Shown: positions 27,427-37,150, counted from the stretch's first letter. The stretch is DNA of 64,000 nucleotides from Paracoccaceae bacterium (GCA_016938875.1 JAFGTV010000006.1:47710-111709), one strand, 5' to 3'. Notes: a model not told the origin generated them from the letters alone. Numbers and translations: made by a program.

Positions 27427-27882
27427 TCAGTCCTCGCCGGTCCAGCGCGCCAGCGCGGCCTCGTCCTGATCTTTGGCCGCGACCCAACTGGCCCCGTCCC
27501 GGGCGATCTCCTTTTTCCAGAATGGCGCGCGGGATTTCAGGTAATCCATCAGAAACTCGGCCGCCGCAAAGGCCGCCGCCCGGTGGCGCGCGGCGGTGGC
27601 GACCATCATGATCGTTTCGCCCGGGCGCATCGGGCCATGGCGGTGCAAGATCAGGCAATCGTCCAGCGCAAAGCGGTCCATCGCCTGGGTCGCGATCTGT
27701 TCCAGCGCGCGCTCGGTCATGCCGGGGTAATGTTCGATCTCCATCCGCTCCAGCCCGGCGGGGCCGTCGTCGCGCACGACCCCGCAAAAGGTCACGATCG
27801 CGCCGGCAGTGGTGTGGCCCTGGGCAAAGGCCCCGGCCTCGGCGCCGAAATCAAAGGGCGCGGCCTGGACGCGGACCTGCAT
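27427..27882 (-). CDS. moaE: molybdopterin synthase catalytic subunit MoaE
   Basis: A 151-residue protein. Conserved blocks are GAIVTFCGVVRD, MEIEHYPGMTERALEQIA, HRHGPMRPGETIMMVATAARHRAAAFAA and the active-site segment LKSRAPFWKKE. With MoaD it converts precursor Z into molybdopterin. It lies three bases after moaD in the uvrC-pgsA-moaD-moaE operon. Molybdopterin would serve nitrate reductase or xanthine-oxidase type enzymes, not the nitrogenase FeMo cofactor. Confidence 0.96.
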   Translation of the reverse strand: MQVRVQAAPFDFGAEAGAFAQGHTTAGAIVTFCGVVRDDGPAGLERMEIEHYPGMTERALEQIATQAMDRFALDDCLILHRHGPMRPGETIMMVATAARHRAAAFAAAEFLMDYLKSRAPFWKKEIARDGASWVAAKDQDEAALARWTGED

Positions 27883-27885
27883 GGG

Positions 27886-28134
27886 TCAGCCCCCGGTCAT
27901 CGGCGGGAAAAAGGCGATCTCGCGCGCACCGGCCAGCGGCGCGTCGAAATCGGCCAGCTTCTGGTCCACCGCGACGCGCAGCGCCGAAAGATCGGTAAAG
28001 GCGGCGGCATAGCGATCCTCGCGCGCCTTCAACTCTATGACCAGGTCGGCGACGGTGGCGGCGTTGGTGTCCACGGTTTCGCGGGGCAGGCCGATGCGTT
28101 CGCGCACCCAGGCAAAATAGAGCACCTCGATCAT
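27886..28134 (-). CDS. moaD: molybdopterin synthase sulfur-carrier subunit MoaD
   Basis: An 82-residue ubiquitin-fold protein ending in FFPPMTGG; the C-terminal GG becomes the thiocarboxylate that donates sulfur to precursor Z. IEVLYFAWVRERIG is the family N-terminus. Its ATG overlaps the pgsA stop by four bases, and moaE follows after three. Confidence 0.95.
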   Translation of the reverse strand: MIEVLYFAWVRERIGLPRETVDTNAATVADLVIELKAREDRYAAAFTDLSALRVAVDQKLADFDAPLAGAREIAFFPPMTGG

Positions 28135-28697
28135 TTCTCATCCCCATCGCACAGATAGGGCCAGGCCTTGGCAAAATAGTCCGCCCCGGTGATCAGGGTC
28201 AGCCCCGCCGCAATCAACAGCAGCCCGGTGCCCAGCGCCTGCGCCAGGGCCGGCATGGCGATGCCATGGGCCAGCAGGACGGTCAGGGCCACCATCTGGA
28301 CGGTGGTCTTCCACTTGGCCAGTTTCGTCACCTTGAGCTGGCCCGCGCGTGCACCCAGGAATTCCCGCAGGCCCGATACGAACACCTCGCGGAACACGAT
28401 TAGCGTGGCCGCCAGCGTCAGCAGAGCCGGCATGTCAAAGAGCGCGACCACCAGCAGCAGCGCGATCAGCACCATCGCCTTGTCCGCGATCGGGTCCAGC
28501 ATCGCGCCGAACCGGCTGGTCTGGTTCCATTTGCGCGCCAGATAGCCGTCCACCCAGTCAGTGGCCGAGGCCCCCACGAAGAGCAGCACCGCCGCCCAGT
28601 CCGCCGCCGGGTGCGGCAGCAGGTAATAGGCCAGCGGCAACAGCGGCGCCGCCAGCAGGCGCAGCACGGTCAGGATATTCGGGATCGTCCATGTCAT
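28131..28697 (-). CDS. pgsA: CDP-diacylglycerol--glycerol-3-phosphate 3-phosphatidyltransferase
   Basis: A 188-residue inner-membrane enzyme with about five helices. The CDP-alcohol phosphotransferase signature D-G-x2-A-R-x8-G-x3-D-x3-D is complete in DGYLARKWNQTSRFGAMLD followed by PIAD. It makes phosphatidylglycerol phosphate, the precursor of PG and cardiolipin. It lies 18 bases after uvrC on the same strand, a linkage seen in many proteobacteria, and overlaps moaD. Confidence 0.95.
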   Translation of the reverse strand: MTWTIPNILTVLRLLAAPLLPLAYYLLPHPAADWAAVLLFVGASATDWVDGYLARKWNQTSRFGAMLDPIADKAMVLIALLLVVALFDMPALLTLAATLIVFREVFVSGLREFLGARAGQLKVTKLAKWKTTVQMVALTVLLAHGIAMPALAQALGTGLLLIAAGLTLITGADYFAKAWPYLCDGDEK

Positions 28698-28715
28698 GGC
28701 TCGACTGATAGCGTG

Positions 28716-30596
28716 TCAGCCACGCTCATGGAAGAAGCCATAGATGCTTTCGGCCAGGCTATCGGAAATTCCGTCCACGGCCTTTAGATCGGCCAGGCCC
28801 GCGCGCGACACCGCCTTGGCGCTGCCGAAATGGGACAGCAGGGCGCGCTTGCGGGTGGCGCCCACGCCGGGGATTTCGTCCAGGGGCGTGGCGCCAACCG
28901 CCTTGGCCCGTTTGGCGCGGTGGGTGCCGATGGCGAAACGGTGCGCCTCGTCACGCAAACGCTGGGTGAAATAGAGCACCGGGTCATTGTGACGCAGCGC
29001 AAAGGGGCGCGTGCCGGGGCGGTGGAATTCCTCTTTGCCGGCGTCGCGGTCAATGCCCTTGGCCACGCCGATCATCGGGATATCGGCCACCCCCAGATCA
29101 TTCATGATCTGCGCCACCGCGCTGACCTGTCCTGCGCCGCCGTCGATCAGCAAAAGGTCCGGCCAGGTGTCGCCCTTGCGGTCGGGATCTTCCTTGAGCA
29201 GGCGTTGAAAGCGGCGGGTCAGCACCTCTTTCATCATGCCGAAATCGTCGCCGGGGGTCAGGTCGTCGCCCCGGATGTTGAACTTGCGATACTGGCTTTT
29301 GACGAACCCCTCGGGGCCGGCCACGATCATCGCGCCCACGGCATTGGTGCCCTGGATATGCGAGTTGTCATAAACCTCGATCCGGCGGGGCGGGGCGTCC
29401 AGGGCAAAGGCCTCGGCCAGGCCCGACAGCAGTTTGCCCTGGGCGGCGGTCTCGGACATCTTGCGGGCCAGGCTTTCGCGGGCATTGCGCGCGGCCCCCG
29501 ATACCAGTTCGGCCTTTTCGCCGCGCAGGGGCAGCAGCACGGACACCTTGCGCCCGGCCTTGTGGCTCAGCGCCTCTTCCATCAGGGCGCGATCCTCGAT
29601 GTCGTGGGACAACAGGACCAGGCGCGGCGGTTGTTTGTTGTCATAGAACTGGCCCAGAAAGGCCTGCAACACCTCGGCCTCATCCGCACCCGCGCCGGTG
29701 CGCGGATAGTAGTCGCGGTTGCCCCAGTTCTGATTGGCCCGGATAAAGAAGACCTGAACACAGGCCTGCCCCCCCTCCATGTGCAGGGCGACAACGTCCG
29801 CCTCGGCCACGCCGCGCGGGTTGATGCCCTGGACCGATTGCACCTGGGTCAACGCCCGGATGCGGTCGCGCAGCGCCGCCGCGCGTTCGAACTCCATCGC
29901 GTCCGAGGCAGCCTCCATGTCCCGGGCCAGGGCCTCTTGCACACCGGTGGTCTTACCTTGCAGGAACCGCTCGGCGTCGCGCACGGTCTGGGCATAATCG
30001 GCGCGCGAAATCCGGTCGACGCAGGGCGCGCTGCACCGCTTGATCTGGAACAGCAGGCAGGGACGGGTGCGCCCCTCGAACACCGCATCGGTACAGGTGC
30101 GCAGCAGGAACACCTTTTGCAACTGGTTCAGCGTCCGGTTCACCGCCCCCGCGCTGGCGAAGGGGCCGAAATAGGCGCCCTTGGTGGTTTTGGCGCCGCG
30201 ATGCTTGGTGATCTGGGGGAACGGGTGGCCGGTGGTGATCAGGATGTTGGGAAAACTTTTGTCGTCGCGCAGCAGCACGTTATAGCGCGGCTTGAGCTGC
30301 TTGATGAGGTTCTGTTCCAAGAGCAGCGCCTCGGTTTCCGTGCGCGTCGTCAGGAACATCATCGACGCGGTCTCGGAAATCATCCGCGCGATGCGCGGGC
30401 TGTGCCCCGAAGGCTTGGCATAGTTCGAGACCCGCTTTTTCAGGCTGCGCGCCTTGCCGACGTAAAGCACGCGCGCCTGGGCATCCAGCATCCGGTAGAC
30501 GCCGGGGGAATTGTCCAGCGACGCCAGATAGGACTGCACACAGGCATGCCCCGTGGGCCGGGTCGGGTCGTCGGGATCGGGCAGTGTGGTGGTCAT
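28716..30596 (-). CDS. uvrC: excinuclease ABC subunit C
   Basis: A 626-residue nucleotide-excision repair nuclease. An N-terminal GIY-YIG domain ([21 protein letters not shown]) makes the 3' cut, a four-cysteine segment follows ([19 protein letters not shown]), then the UVR domain, the RNase-H-like C-terminal nuclease ([35 protein letters not shown]) and tandem helix-hairpin-helix motifs ([18 protein letters not shown]). First gene of the uvrC-pgsA-moaD-moaE operon, with its promoter presumably in the 303-base gap upstream. I see no clear LexA box there. Confidence 0.97.
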   Translation of the reverse strand: MTTTLPDPDDPTRPTGHACVQSYLASLDNSPGVYRMLDAQARVLYVGKARSLKKRVSNYAKPSGHSPRIARMISETASMMFLTTRTETEALLLEQNLIKQLKPRYNVLLRDDKSFPNILITTGHPFPQITKHRGAKTTKGAYFGPFASAGAVNRTLNQLQKVFLLRTCTDAVFEGRTRPCLLFQIKRCSAPCVDRISRADYAQTVRDAERFLQGKTTGVQEALARDMEAASDAMEFERAAALRDRIRALTQVQSVQGINPRGVAEADVVALHMEGGQACVQVFFIRANQNWGNRDYYPRTGAGADEAEVLQAFLGQFYDNKQPPRLVLLSHDIEDRALMEEALSHKAGRKVSVLLPLRGEKAELVSGAARNARESLARKMSETAAQGKLLSGLAEAFALDAPPRRIEVYDNSHIQGTNAVGAMIVAGPEGFVKSQYRKFNIRGDDLTPGDDFGMMKEVLTRRFQRLLKEDPDRKGDTWPDLLLIDGGAGQVSAVAQIMNDLGVADIPMIGVAKGIDRDAGKEEFHRPGTRPFALRHNDPVLYFTQRLRDEAHRFAIGTHRAKRAKAVGATPLDEIPGVGATRKRALLSHFGSAKAVSRAGLADLKAVDGISDSLAESIYGFFHERG

Positions 30597-30899
30597 CGGC
30601 CCCTATTCATGATTCCGTGGCGTGGCTGCAATGATACGACCGCCGGGGCAAGAAGAAACCTGTCCACGACTTCTGTGGATAAGGTTGAGCATAACTTGGG
30701 GGCGCATCGGAATTTCCATTGTTTTCGGCCCCTTTCACCGCTTTGCCCACTTTTTGAGCGACATCGCAACATGTTGATTCATATGGTTATTTTTTCGACC
30801 CCTCGCCAATTTGTTGAAATCGCTAGGGAATTCGTAACGGTTTTGCGACATCCGCCGCCATGGTGGAAAACTTGCCGCAGGGTCAAGCGGATGCTGCCC
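30597..30899. other. 303-base intergenic region upstream of uvrC, A/T-rich, with a DnaA-box-like site
   Basis: No gene is evident. The stretch is much richer in A/T than its surroundings, especially 30700-30850. TGTGGATAA at 30674-30682 is the reverse complement of the DnaA-box core TTATCCACA, and GTCCACG lies close by. It must hold the uvrC promoter. A single box without clusters or origin genes does not support calling an origin. Confidence 0.5.
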
Positions 30900-31682
30900 C
30901 TATTCCACGCCCAGGACATCGGGAGTTTGCCAGCCCAGATGCTGTCCGCCATCGACGCAGATCAGCTGTCCGGTGACCGCCGGGGCACAAAGCAGATAGT
31001 CCAGCGCGGCGCAGATATCCTCGGGGTGGGCGCCGCGCTCCAGGATGGTCGCGGCGCGCTGGCGGGCAAAGTGATCGGGCGACTGGCGACCACCGCGCAG
31101 GGTCGGACCCGGCCCGATCGCATTGACGCGGATGCCCGGCGCCAGGGCCTGGGCGGCGGTGCGGGTGAACGCCCACAGCCCCATCTTGGCAATCGTATAG
31201 GTCATGAATTCCGGCGTCGGTTTCAACACCCGCTGGTCGATCATGTTGACCACCAGCGCCCGCGCGCGCGGCTCTGCCTGCGCATCCATTTCGGCCGCCG
31301 GGGCCTGGGCGGCAAAACCCTGCGTCAGAACGAAAGGCGCGCGCAGGTTGGAGCCGATATGGCGGTCCCACCCCTCACGCGTGGCGGTTTGCAGGGTGTC
31401 GTATTCAAAGATCGAGGCGTTGTTGACCAGCACGCTCAGCGGCCCACCCAGGGCCTGGGCCGCGCGGCCCACCAAGGCCTGGGCCTGATCCTCGTCCAGC
31501 AGGTCCGCGCCCAGCGCGACGGCACGCCCGCCCAGCGCGGCAATCTCGGCCACCACGTCCTCGGCGTCGCTGGCGCCGCTGGCGTAATGCACCGCCACGT
31601 CATAGCCGCGCCCGGCCAGATGCAGCGCCATCGCCCGGCCCAGCCGCCGCGCGCCCCCTGTGACCAGTGCGCGCCCCGTCAT
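30900..31682 (-). CDS. SDR family oxidoreductase, FolM/pteridine-reductase-like
   Basis: A 260-residue Rossmann dehydrogenase. TGGARRLGRAMA is the cofactor motif, LVNNASIFEYD replaces the usual NNAG and is typical of pteridine reductases/FolM, and the catalytic YTIAK is intact. C-terminus GQLICVDGGQHLGW. It may reduce dihydropterin species, but the subfamily call rests on the NNAS-F segment. The ATG overlaps the upstream exchanger stop by four bases; it is the last gene of a four-gene minus-strand operon. Confidence 0.83.
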   Translation of the reverse strand: MTGRALVTGGARRLGRAMALHLAGRGYDVAVHYASGASDAEDVVAEIAALGGRAVALGADLLDEDQAQALVGRAAQALGGPLSVLVNNASIFEYDTLQTATREGWDRHIGSNLRAPFVLTQGFAAQAPAAEMDAQAEPRARALVVNMIDQRVLKPTPEFMTYTIAKMGLWAFTRTAAQALAPGIRVNAIGPGPTLRGGRQSPDHFARQRAATILERGAHPEDICAALDYLLCAPAVTGQLICVDGGQHLGWQTPDVLGVE

Positions 31683-32686
31683 AGCAACAACACCCCGACA
31701 TACCCCGCATAAAGCACCACAAAGGCCGTGCCCCAGGCCTTGTTCAACGGCCAGCCGCGGAACACAAACGGCATCAGCAGAACCGACGCCCCCAGCATCA
31801 CCCACAGATCGAACCGCAGCATCTCGGGCGGCACCGGGATCGGTCCGAACATGCTGGCGATACCGACGATGGCCAACAGGTTGAACATGTTGGACCCGAT
31901 CACGTTGCCCAACGCCACATCCGCCTGTCGGCGCAGCGCCGCCATCACCGTGGTCGCCAATTCCGGCAACGAGGTGCCCGCCGCCACCAGCGTCAGGCCG
32001 ATCACGGTTTCCGACACGCCCAGTTCACGGGCGATGTTGATCGAGCTTTCGACCAACAGATCGGCCCCCAGCGGCAGACCCACCAGGCCCAGGATCAGGA
32101 ACAGCGAAATCTTGCCCCAGCCCAGGCTGGGATCGGCGCCCTCGACCTCTTCCAGCGGGTCGTCATCCGGGGCGGCCAAACGGGCCTCTTTCGCTGCGTT
32201 CGCGCGCACGACCTCGGCGGCATTGGTGTCGCGGCGGTGGTTGCGCGCGGTCATGAACGCATCCGCCAGGATAAAGCCCAGCGCCAGCAACAACCCGATG
32301 CCGTGGATCCATGTGATCGGCCCGATCATTGCGATGAACAGGAAAAACAACGTCGAAAGCAACATCAGGACATAGGTCCGGCGGGTGTCGCACTCGGCCG
32401 TGTGCAGCCCGGTGATCAACGCCGGAACCCCCAGGACCAACAGGATGTTGGCCGTGTTCGAACCCACCACGTTGCCCAGCGCAATGCCCGGCGCGTTATC
32501 CAGAACCGCCTTGATCGAGATCAGCAATTCGGGCGCAGAGGTGCCAAAGGCAACGATTGTCAAACTGACGATCAGCGCCGGAACCCCCAGCCGCAGCGAT
32601 AGGTTCACCGCCCCGCGCACCAGGCTGTCGCCAGCCAGCAGCAGGATCACCAGGCCCAGACCCGCATAAACAAGATCAAACGTCAT
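31679..32686 (-). CDS. calcium/sodium antiporter, CaCA family (YrbG-like)
   Basis: A 335-residue inner-membrane protein with about ten helices and the internal duplication of K+-independent Na+/Ca2+ exchangers: alpha-1 repeat VAFGTSAPELLISIKAVL with GNVVGSN, and alpha-2 repeat AAGTSLPELATTVMAAL with GNVIGSN. A charged cytoplasmic loop (about 165-200) separates the halves. It exchanges cations across the inner membrane; the exact ion is not fixed by sequence. Six bases after the small zinc-ribbon-like gene and overlapping the SDR. Confidence 0.92.
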   Translation of the reverse strand: MTFDLVYAGLGLVILLLAGDSLVRGAVNLSLRLGVPALIVSLTIVAFGTSAPELLISIKAVLDNAPGIALGNVVGSNTANILLVLGVPALITGLHTAECDTRRTYVLMLLSTLFFLFIAMIGPITWIHGIGLLLALGFILADAFMTARNHRRDTNAAEVVRANAAKEARLAAPDDDPLEEVEGADPSLGWGKISLFLILGLVGLPLGADLLVESSINIARELGVSETVIGLTLVAAGTSLPELATTVMAALRRQADVALGNVIGSNMFNLLAIVGIASMFGPIPVPPEMLRFDLWVMLGASVLLMPFVFRGWPLNKAWGTAFVVLYAGYVGVLLL

Positions 32687-32692
32687 GCGGAC

Positions 32693-32875
32693 CTATTCCT
32701 TTGTGCAGGGACATGGGCCCTTGCCGATCTTGTGGCGCCCGCACCGGGGGCATTTGTCGGCCTTTGCCCGGCCCAGCGTGATCTTGCGCCCGCCGGGTCC
32801 GGGCAGGCGCAGCCGACCGAACATGGCCAGCGCCATCATGCCGATCAGGAAAAGCGAAACGATCTTGATTATCAT
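32693..32875 (-). CDS. small membrane protein with C-terminal cysteine cluster
   Basis: Sixty residues: one N-terminal hydrophobic helix (IIKIVSLFLIGMMALAMFG), a basic linker, and a C-terminal CPRCGRHKIGKGPCPC segment with four cysteines arranged like a minimal zinc knuckle. It sits three bases after the S49 peptidase and six before the exchanger, clearly inside the operon. Family without a known role; metal binding is inference. Confidence 0.72.
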   Translation of the reverse strand: MIIKIVSLFLIGMMALAMFGRLRLPGPGGRKITLGRAKADKCPRCGRHKIGKGPCPCTKE

Positions 32876-32878
32876 GGA

Positions 32879-33682
32879 TTACAGACCATAACGCGCCCAG
32901 TGAACGCGCGCCTCCAACTCGTCGGCGATATCGGCGACGACCTGCACACCCAGCCGTGGCCACAGCCCCCGGCGCGGCGCATGCAGGGCGAATTTCACCT
33001 TGTCGCCAAAACGCTGTTTCATCAGCGGGATCAGGTGGCCGACCCCATCGGCCAGGCCCATCTCGACCGCCTGTGCGCCAACCCAGACATCGCCGGTAAA
33101 AAGGTCCGCATCAGCGCGCAGCCGATCCCCGCGACGGGCGCGGACATGGTCCTTGAACGCCTCGTGGATCGGGGCCTGAAGTTGCATCAGGCGATTCACA
33201 TCCTCGGGCTTTTCGGGTTGGAACGGGTCAAGGAAGCTCTTGCTTTCACCGGACGTGTGGATGCGGCGCTCCACCCCCTGGCGGGACAGCAGTTCATGAA
33301 AGCCAAAGCCCGCGTATATCACCCCGATAGAGCCTACGATCGACGTGGCATCCACCCAGATCTCGTCCGCCGCACAGGCCAGCCAATAGCCCCCCGAGGC
33401 GGCCACATCCTCGACAAAGGCCAGCACGGGCACCTTGTGCTCGTCCGACAATCGACGGATGCGCGCGGCGATCAGCGCGCTTTGCGCGGGCGATCCGCCG
33501 GGGGAATTCACGATCAACGCCACCGCCGCGGGTTTCCCCTTGCGAAAGGCGCGCTCGATCACCGGGGCCAGGTTGGCGTCGGACAGGCTGCTGCCGCCCC
33601 GCGCATTGGCCGCGATGGGACCGGACAGCCGCAGCACGGCGACCACGGGATCGGATTTGACGAATGGGAGCCATCGTTTCAT
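32879..33682 (-). CDS. S49 family peptidase (SppA/SohB-like)
   Basis: A 267-residue Ser/Lys protease of the signal-peptide-peptidase A class. LSGPIAANAR, ALIVNSPGGSPAQS, the nucleophile segment VAASGGYWLACAADEIW, GSIGVIYAGFGF and the likely general-base lysine in SGESKSFLDPFQP are all present. No clear N-terminal membrane anchor, so it may be cytosolic or peripherally bound. The ATG at 33682 starts the homologous region; the upstream open frame is spurious. First gene of the operon with the cysteine-cluster protein, exchanger and SDR. Confidence 0.92.
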   Translation of the reverse strand: MKRWLPFVKSDPVVAVLRLSGPIAANARGGSSLSDANLAPVIERAFRKGKPAAVALIVNSPGGSPAQSALIAARIRRLSDEHKVPVLAFVEDVAASGGYWLACAADEIWVDATSIVGSIGVIYAGFGFHELLSRQGVERRIHTSGESKSFLDPFQPEKPEDVNRLMQLQAPIHEAFKDHVRARRGDRLRADADLFTGDVWVGAQAVEMGLADGVGHLIPLMKQRFGDKVKFALHAPRRGLWPRLGVQVVADIADELEARVHWARYGL

Positions 33683-33757
33683 GCCATCGCATGTAGGCCG
33701 CGCAGAACCCGCGAACAAGGCGGGACGCAAAATGCGCCCCACCTGTTGCGTCTGCGC

Positions 33758-36700
33758 CTATCCCCGCCGCAGGTCCAGCGTATAGGGAAATGCCGGATGA
33801 ACCCCGCGCCATTCGGGCATTTGCGCGCCGGGGGTATGACCGCCCGCGTCGAACCGGGCCAGGCGGCGGCCCTCGGCCTCCAGCGCGTTGATCGGGCGAT
33901 CCTCGTGGGCGCGCCCCCCCGGATGCACCACGTGATAGGTGCAACCGCCCACGCTGCGCCCGTTGAACCGGTCATAGAGATCGAACACCAGCGGCCCATG
34001 GGCCGGGATCGTGGGGTGCATCGCCGACCAGGGTTGCCAGGCGCGGAACCGGATGCCCGCGATATGGGCACCGTCGGGCTGTTGATGCAGCGGCACGGCC
34101 AGCCCGTTGCAGGCCAGCGTATAGCGGTCTGGGTCATGGTTGGTCAGCCGCACCTGCACCCGCTCGACCGAGCTGTCGACATAGCGTGCGGTGCCGCCTG
34201 CGCCCTGCTCTTCGCCCAGGGTCAGCCAGGGCTCGATCGCATTGCGCAGCTCGATGCCGACGCCCGCGACCTCGGTCCGGCCCGCGACGGGAAAGCGAAA
34301 CTCGCGCTGGGCGGCGAACCATTCGGGCGCAAAGGTCATCCCGTGCGCCGCGGACAGATCGCCCAGCACCTGTCCGAAATCGGCCCAGACCGGATCGGGC
34401 AGCAAGAACCGATCATGCAGCGCGGTGCCCCAGCCGTTCATCTGGCCGCGCCAAGGCGTATCCCAGAACCACGCGATCAGCGCACGCAGCACCAGCGCCT
34501 GGGCCATGCTCATCTGCCAATGCGGCGGCATCTCGAACCCGCGGAATTCCACCAGGCCCAGCCGCCCCGTCGATCCATCAGGCGAGAAAAGCTTGTCTAT
34601 GCAGATCTCGGCGCGGTGGGTGTTGCCGGTCATGTCGGTCAGCAGATGCCGAAACAGCCGGTCCACCAACCAGGGCTGGGCATTGCCCGCCGCGGTCAGC
34701 CGGTCCAGCTCGACCATGGCGATCTCCATCTCATAGATCGCCTCGGGGCGGCCCTCGTCGAACCGCGGGGCCTGGCTGGTCGGGCCGATGAAGGTGCCGG
34801 AAAAGAGATAGGACAGCGACGGGTGCGCCTGCCAATACCCGATGATCGAGGCCAGCAGATCCGGCCGACGCAGGAACGGGCTATCGGCAGGTTTGGCGCC
34901 GCCCACGACGATATGGTTGCCCCCGCCCGACCCGACGATGCGTCCGTCCACCATGAAGCTGATGCTGTCCAGCCCGCATTGCCGCGCCTCTTCGTAAAGG
35001 GCGGCCGAAATCTCGCCCAGGTCGGTCCAGCTGCTGGAGGGGTGAATGTTCACCTCGATCACGCCGGGGTCCGGGGTCACGCTGATGATGTTGACGCGGG
35101 GATCTCGGGGCGGCTCATACCCTTCGTTGCGCACCGCAACGCCCAGCTCGGTCGCGGTCTCCTCGACCGCCGAAAGCAGGTCCAGAAACTCGTCGATACT
35201 GCCGGTGGGCGGGTAAAAGACATGCACGATCCCGTCGCGCGGCTCGACCGTCAGGGCGGTGCGGATCGGTTTGCCGGGGGTCCAAAGCTCGGCCTCGCCC
35301 TCGATCCAGTCCTCGGATCGGGCGGGGCCATGCGTCCCACCGGGCAGTCCCGGCCCGGCCACGGGGGCGGCGCCGGGGCCGCGCGCGCGCCCCTGGCCCG
35401 CGGGGGCCGGGGCGGCATCGGCTGCGGATTGTTGCACACGGCGCGGCGGCAGCGGGCCGGTCGCGGCCATCGGATCGCGGGCAAAGGCCACCGGGGCCTC
35501 GTCGCCCAGCCAGTTCAGCGCGGCCAGTGGCAGGCGGAACCCCACCGGGCTGTCCCCCGGGATGGTGAACAGATGGCCGCGCCGGGTCTGCCACTTTTCG
35601 GACGCCCAGCGATAGCGGCGCGATCCCTCGGACACCGCCTGGGCCTGCGCCAGTTGCAGCGGAATGACATAGCCCACGGGCGTGCCGAACCCGCGCGAAA
35701 AGACCCGCGCCAGCCGCGCGCGTTCCTGGGGATCGGCCAGCTTGCTGTCCTCAGGCGTCACGTTTTCGGGCAACAGCGTCTCGCGGCCCAGGAACTCCAT
35801 CGGATCCTCATAGACCGGCTGGGCGAAATCGGCCGGCAGCGCCAGCTTTTCGGCCAGCTTGGCGGCAAAGACGCCGGCGGCCTCGTGATCGGCGCCCTTC
35901 CCACCCTCGGGGGCGATCAGCGTCGGTTCGGTCCACAGCGGCACGCCATCGCCCCGCCAGATCAGCGAGAACGCCCAGCGCGGCAACTGCTCGCCCGGAT
36001 ACCACTTGCCCTGTCCGTGATGCAGCACACCGTCGGGCGCGAACCGGGCCTGCAGCCTGCGGATCAGCGCATCGGCCTTGGCGCGCTTGGTCGGACCGAC
36101 GGCATCGGTTGTCCATTCCTCGGCATCGCGGTCGGTGTCGGACACAAAGGTCGGCTCGCCGCCCATGGTCAGGCGCACGTCCTGGGCGGTCAGCTTGTCG
36201 TCGATGGCCCGGCCCGCGCGGTCGATCTCGGCCCATTGGGTGGGGGTCAGGGGGCGGGTGACGCGGGGCGGCTCGGCCACCCGGGTCACCTGCATCTCGA
36301 AGGCAAAGCTGACCTCGGCGGGTTCATGCGCGCCGGTGATCGCCGCAGCAGAGCCCGGCTCCGGCGTGGCGGCCAGCGGAATATGCCCCTCGCCCGCGAA
36401 CAGGCCAGAGGTGGGATCCAGCCCGACCCAGCCCGCGCCGGGCAGATAGACCTCTGTCCAGGCGTGCAGGTCGGTGAAATCGGCCTCGGGGCCCGAGGGG
36501 CCATCGACGGCCTTCAGGTCCGCGGTCAACTGGATCAGATAGCCCGACACGAACCGCGCCGCATAGCCGAATTCGCGCAGCACCGCCGCCAGCAGCCACC
36601 CGGAATCCCGGCACGATCCCAACGCGCGCTCGATCGTCTGGGTCGGGGTCTGCACCCCCGGCTCCATCCGCACGGTATAGGCGATGGCGTTCTGGACATA

Positions 36701-37150
36701 CTGGTTCAGCGCCACCAGCCAGTCGATGGTCACCCCATCGGGCGGCGGCGCCTTGGCCACAAAGGCGCGAAACGCCGCGCTGTCATCAATCCTTTTGAGA
36801 TAGGGCCCCAGGTCATGGCCCGTGCCGGCGTCATAGGCAAAGGGCACCTCTTGGGCGGCATCCTCTAGGAAAAAGTCGAACGGGTTCAGCGCGACCATCT
36901 GGGCCACCAGGTCGACCGTGACCTCCAGCGTGCGGATCTTTTCGGGAAACACCAGCCGCGCCTGCCAGTTGGCAAAGGCATCCTGCTGCCAGTTGATGAA
37001 ATGATCGGGCGGCGAGATCTTCAGGCTGTAGCTTTCGATCGGGGTGCGCGCATGGGGCGCCGGGCGCAGGCGCACCACATGCGGGCCCAGCGCCGTGGGC
37101 CGATCGTAGCTGTAGGTCGTGCGATGGGTCAGTGCGACCTTGATGCTCAT
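33758..37150 (-). CDS. transglutaminase-like peptidase fused to DUF2126
   Basis: A 1130-residue cytoplasmic protein. An N-terminal bacterial transglutaminase-like domain (YSYDRPTALGPHVVRLRPAP) carries a complete papain-like triad: Cys180 (GSCRDSGW), His229 (DLHAWTEVYLPGAGW) and Asp245 (GLDPTSG). From about residue 290 to the end is DUF2126, an amidoligase/glutamine-synthetase-related fold, with MGGEPTF, GQGKWYPGEQLPRWA, GGGNHIVVGG and DMTGNTHRAEICIDK. A Pro/Ala linker lies near 560-590. Divergent by 147 bp from the ATP-grasp gene, it belongs to the Anbu cluster, thought to make or trim peptide tags. The ATG at 37150 is the true start; the frame stays open far upstream only because of GC bias. 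Confidence 0.93.
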   Translation of the reverse strand: MSIKVALTHRTTYSYDRPTALGPHVVRLRPAPHARTPIESYSLKISPPDHFINWQQDAFANWQARLVFPEKIRTLEVTVDLVAQMVALNPFDFFLEDAAQEVPFAYDAGTGHDLGPYLKRIDDSAAFRAFVAKAPPPDGVTIDWLVALNQYVQNAIAYTVRMEPGVQTPTQTIERALGSCRDSGWLLAAVLREFGYAARFVSGYLIQLTADLKAVDGPSGPEADFTDLHAWTEVYLPGAGWVGLDPTSGLFAGEGHIPLAATPEPGSAAAITGAHEPAEVSFAFEMQVTRVAEPPRVTRPLTPTQWAEIDRAGRAIDDKLTAQDVRLTMGGEPTFVSDTDRDAEEWTTDAVGPTKRAKADALIRRLQARFAPDGVLHHGQGKWYPGEQLPRWAFSLIWRGDGVPLWTEPTLIAPEGGKGADHEAAGVFAAKLAEKLALPADFAQPVYEDPMEFLGRETLLPENVTPEDSKLADPQERARLARVFSRGFGTPVGYVIPLQLAQAQAVSEGSRRYRWASEKWQTRRGHLFTIPGDSPVGFRLPLAALNWLGDEAPVAFARDPMAATGPLPPRRVQQSAADAAPAPAGQGRARGPGAAPVAGPGLPGGTHGPARSEDWIEGEAELWTPGKPIRTALTVEPRDGIVHVFYPPTGSIDEFLDLLSAVEETATELGVAVRNEGYEPPRDPRVNIISVTPDPGVIEVNIHPSSSWTDLGEISAALYEEARQCGLDSISFMVDGRIVGSGGGNHIVVGGAKPADSPFLRRPDLLASIIGYWQAHPSLSYLFSGTFIGPTSQAPRFDEGRPEAIYEMEIAMVELDRLTAAGNAQPWLVDRLFRHLLTDMTGNTHRAEICIDKLFSPDGSTGRLGLVEFRGFEMPPHWQMSMAQALVLRALIAWFWDTPWRGQMNGWGTALHDRFLLPDPVWADFGQVLGDLSAAHGMTFAPEWFAAQREFRFPVAGRTEVAGVGIELRNAIEPWLTLGEEQGAGGTARYVDSSVERVQVRLTNHDPDRYTLACNGLAVPLHQQPDGAHIAGIRFRAWQPWSAMHPTIPAHGPLVFDLYDRFNGRSVGGCTYHVVHPGGRAHEDRPINALEAEGRRLARFDAGGHTPGAQMPEWRGVHPAFPYTLDLRRG

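Noticed and set aside
30674..30682. Possible replication origin at the DnaA-like box
   Set aside because: Only one exact box, no cluster of boxes, and none of dnaA, dnaN, hemE-type origin neighbours next to it; hemE is about 29 kb away.
28830..31712. 960-codon plus-strand frame opposite uvrC and the SDR gene
   Set aside because: Shadow frame; UvrC motifs on the other strand are complete.
32732..36868. 1378-codon open frame on the plus strand opposite the S49 peptidase and transglutaminase genes
   Set aside because: Composition is a Gly/Arg/Gln-rich antisense shadow with no domain, while the minus strand carries clear S49 and transglutaminase motifs.
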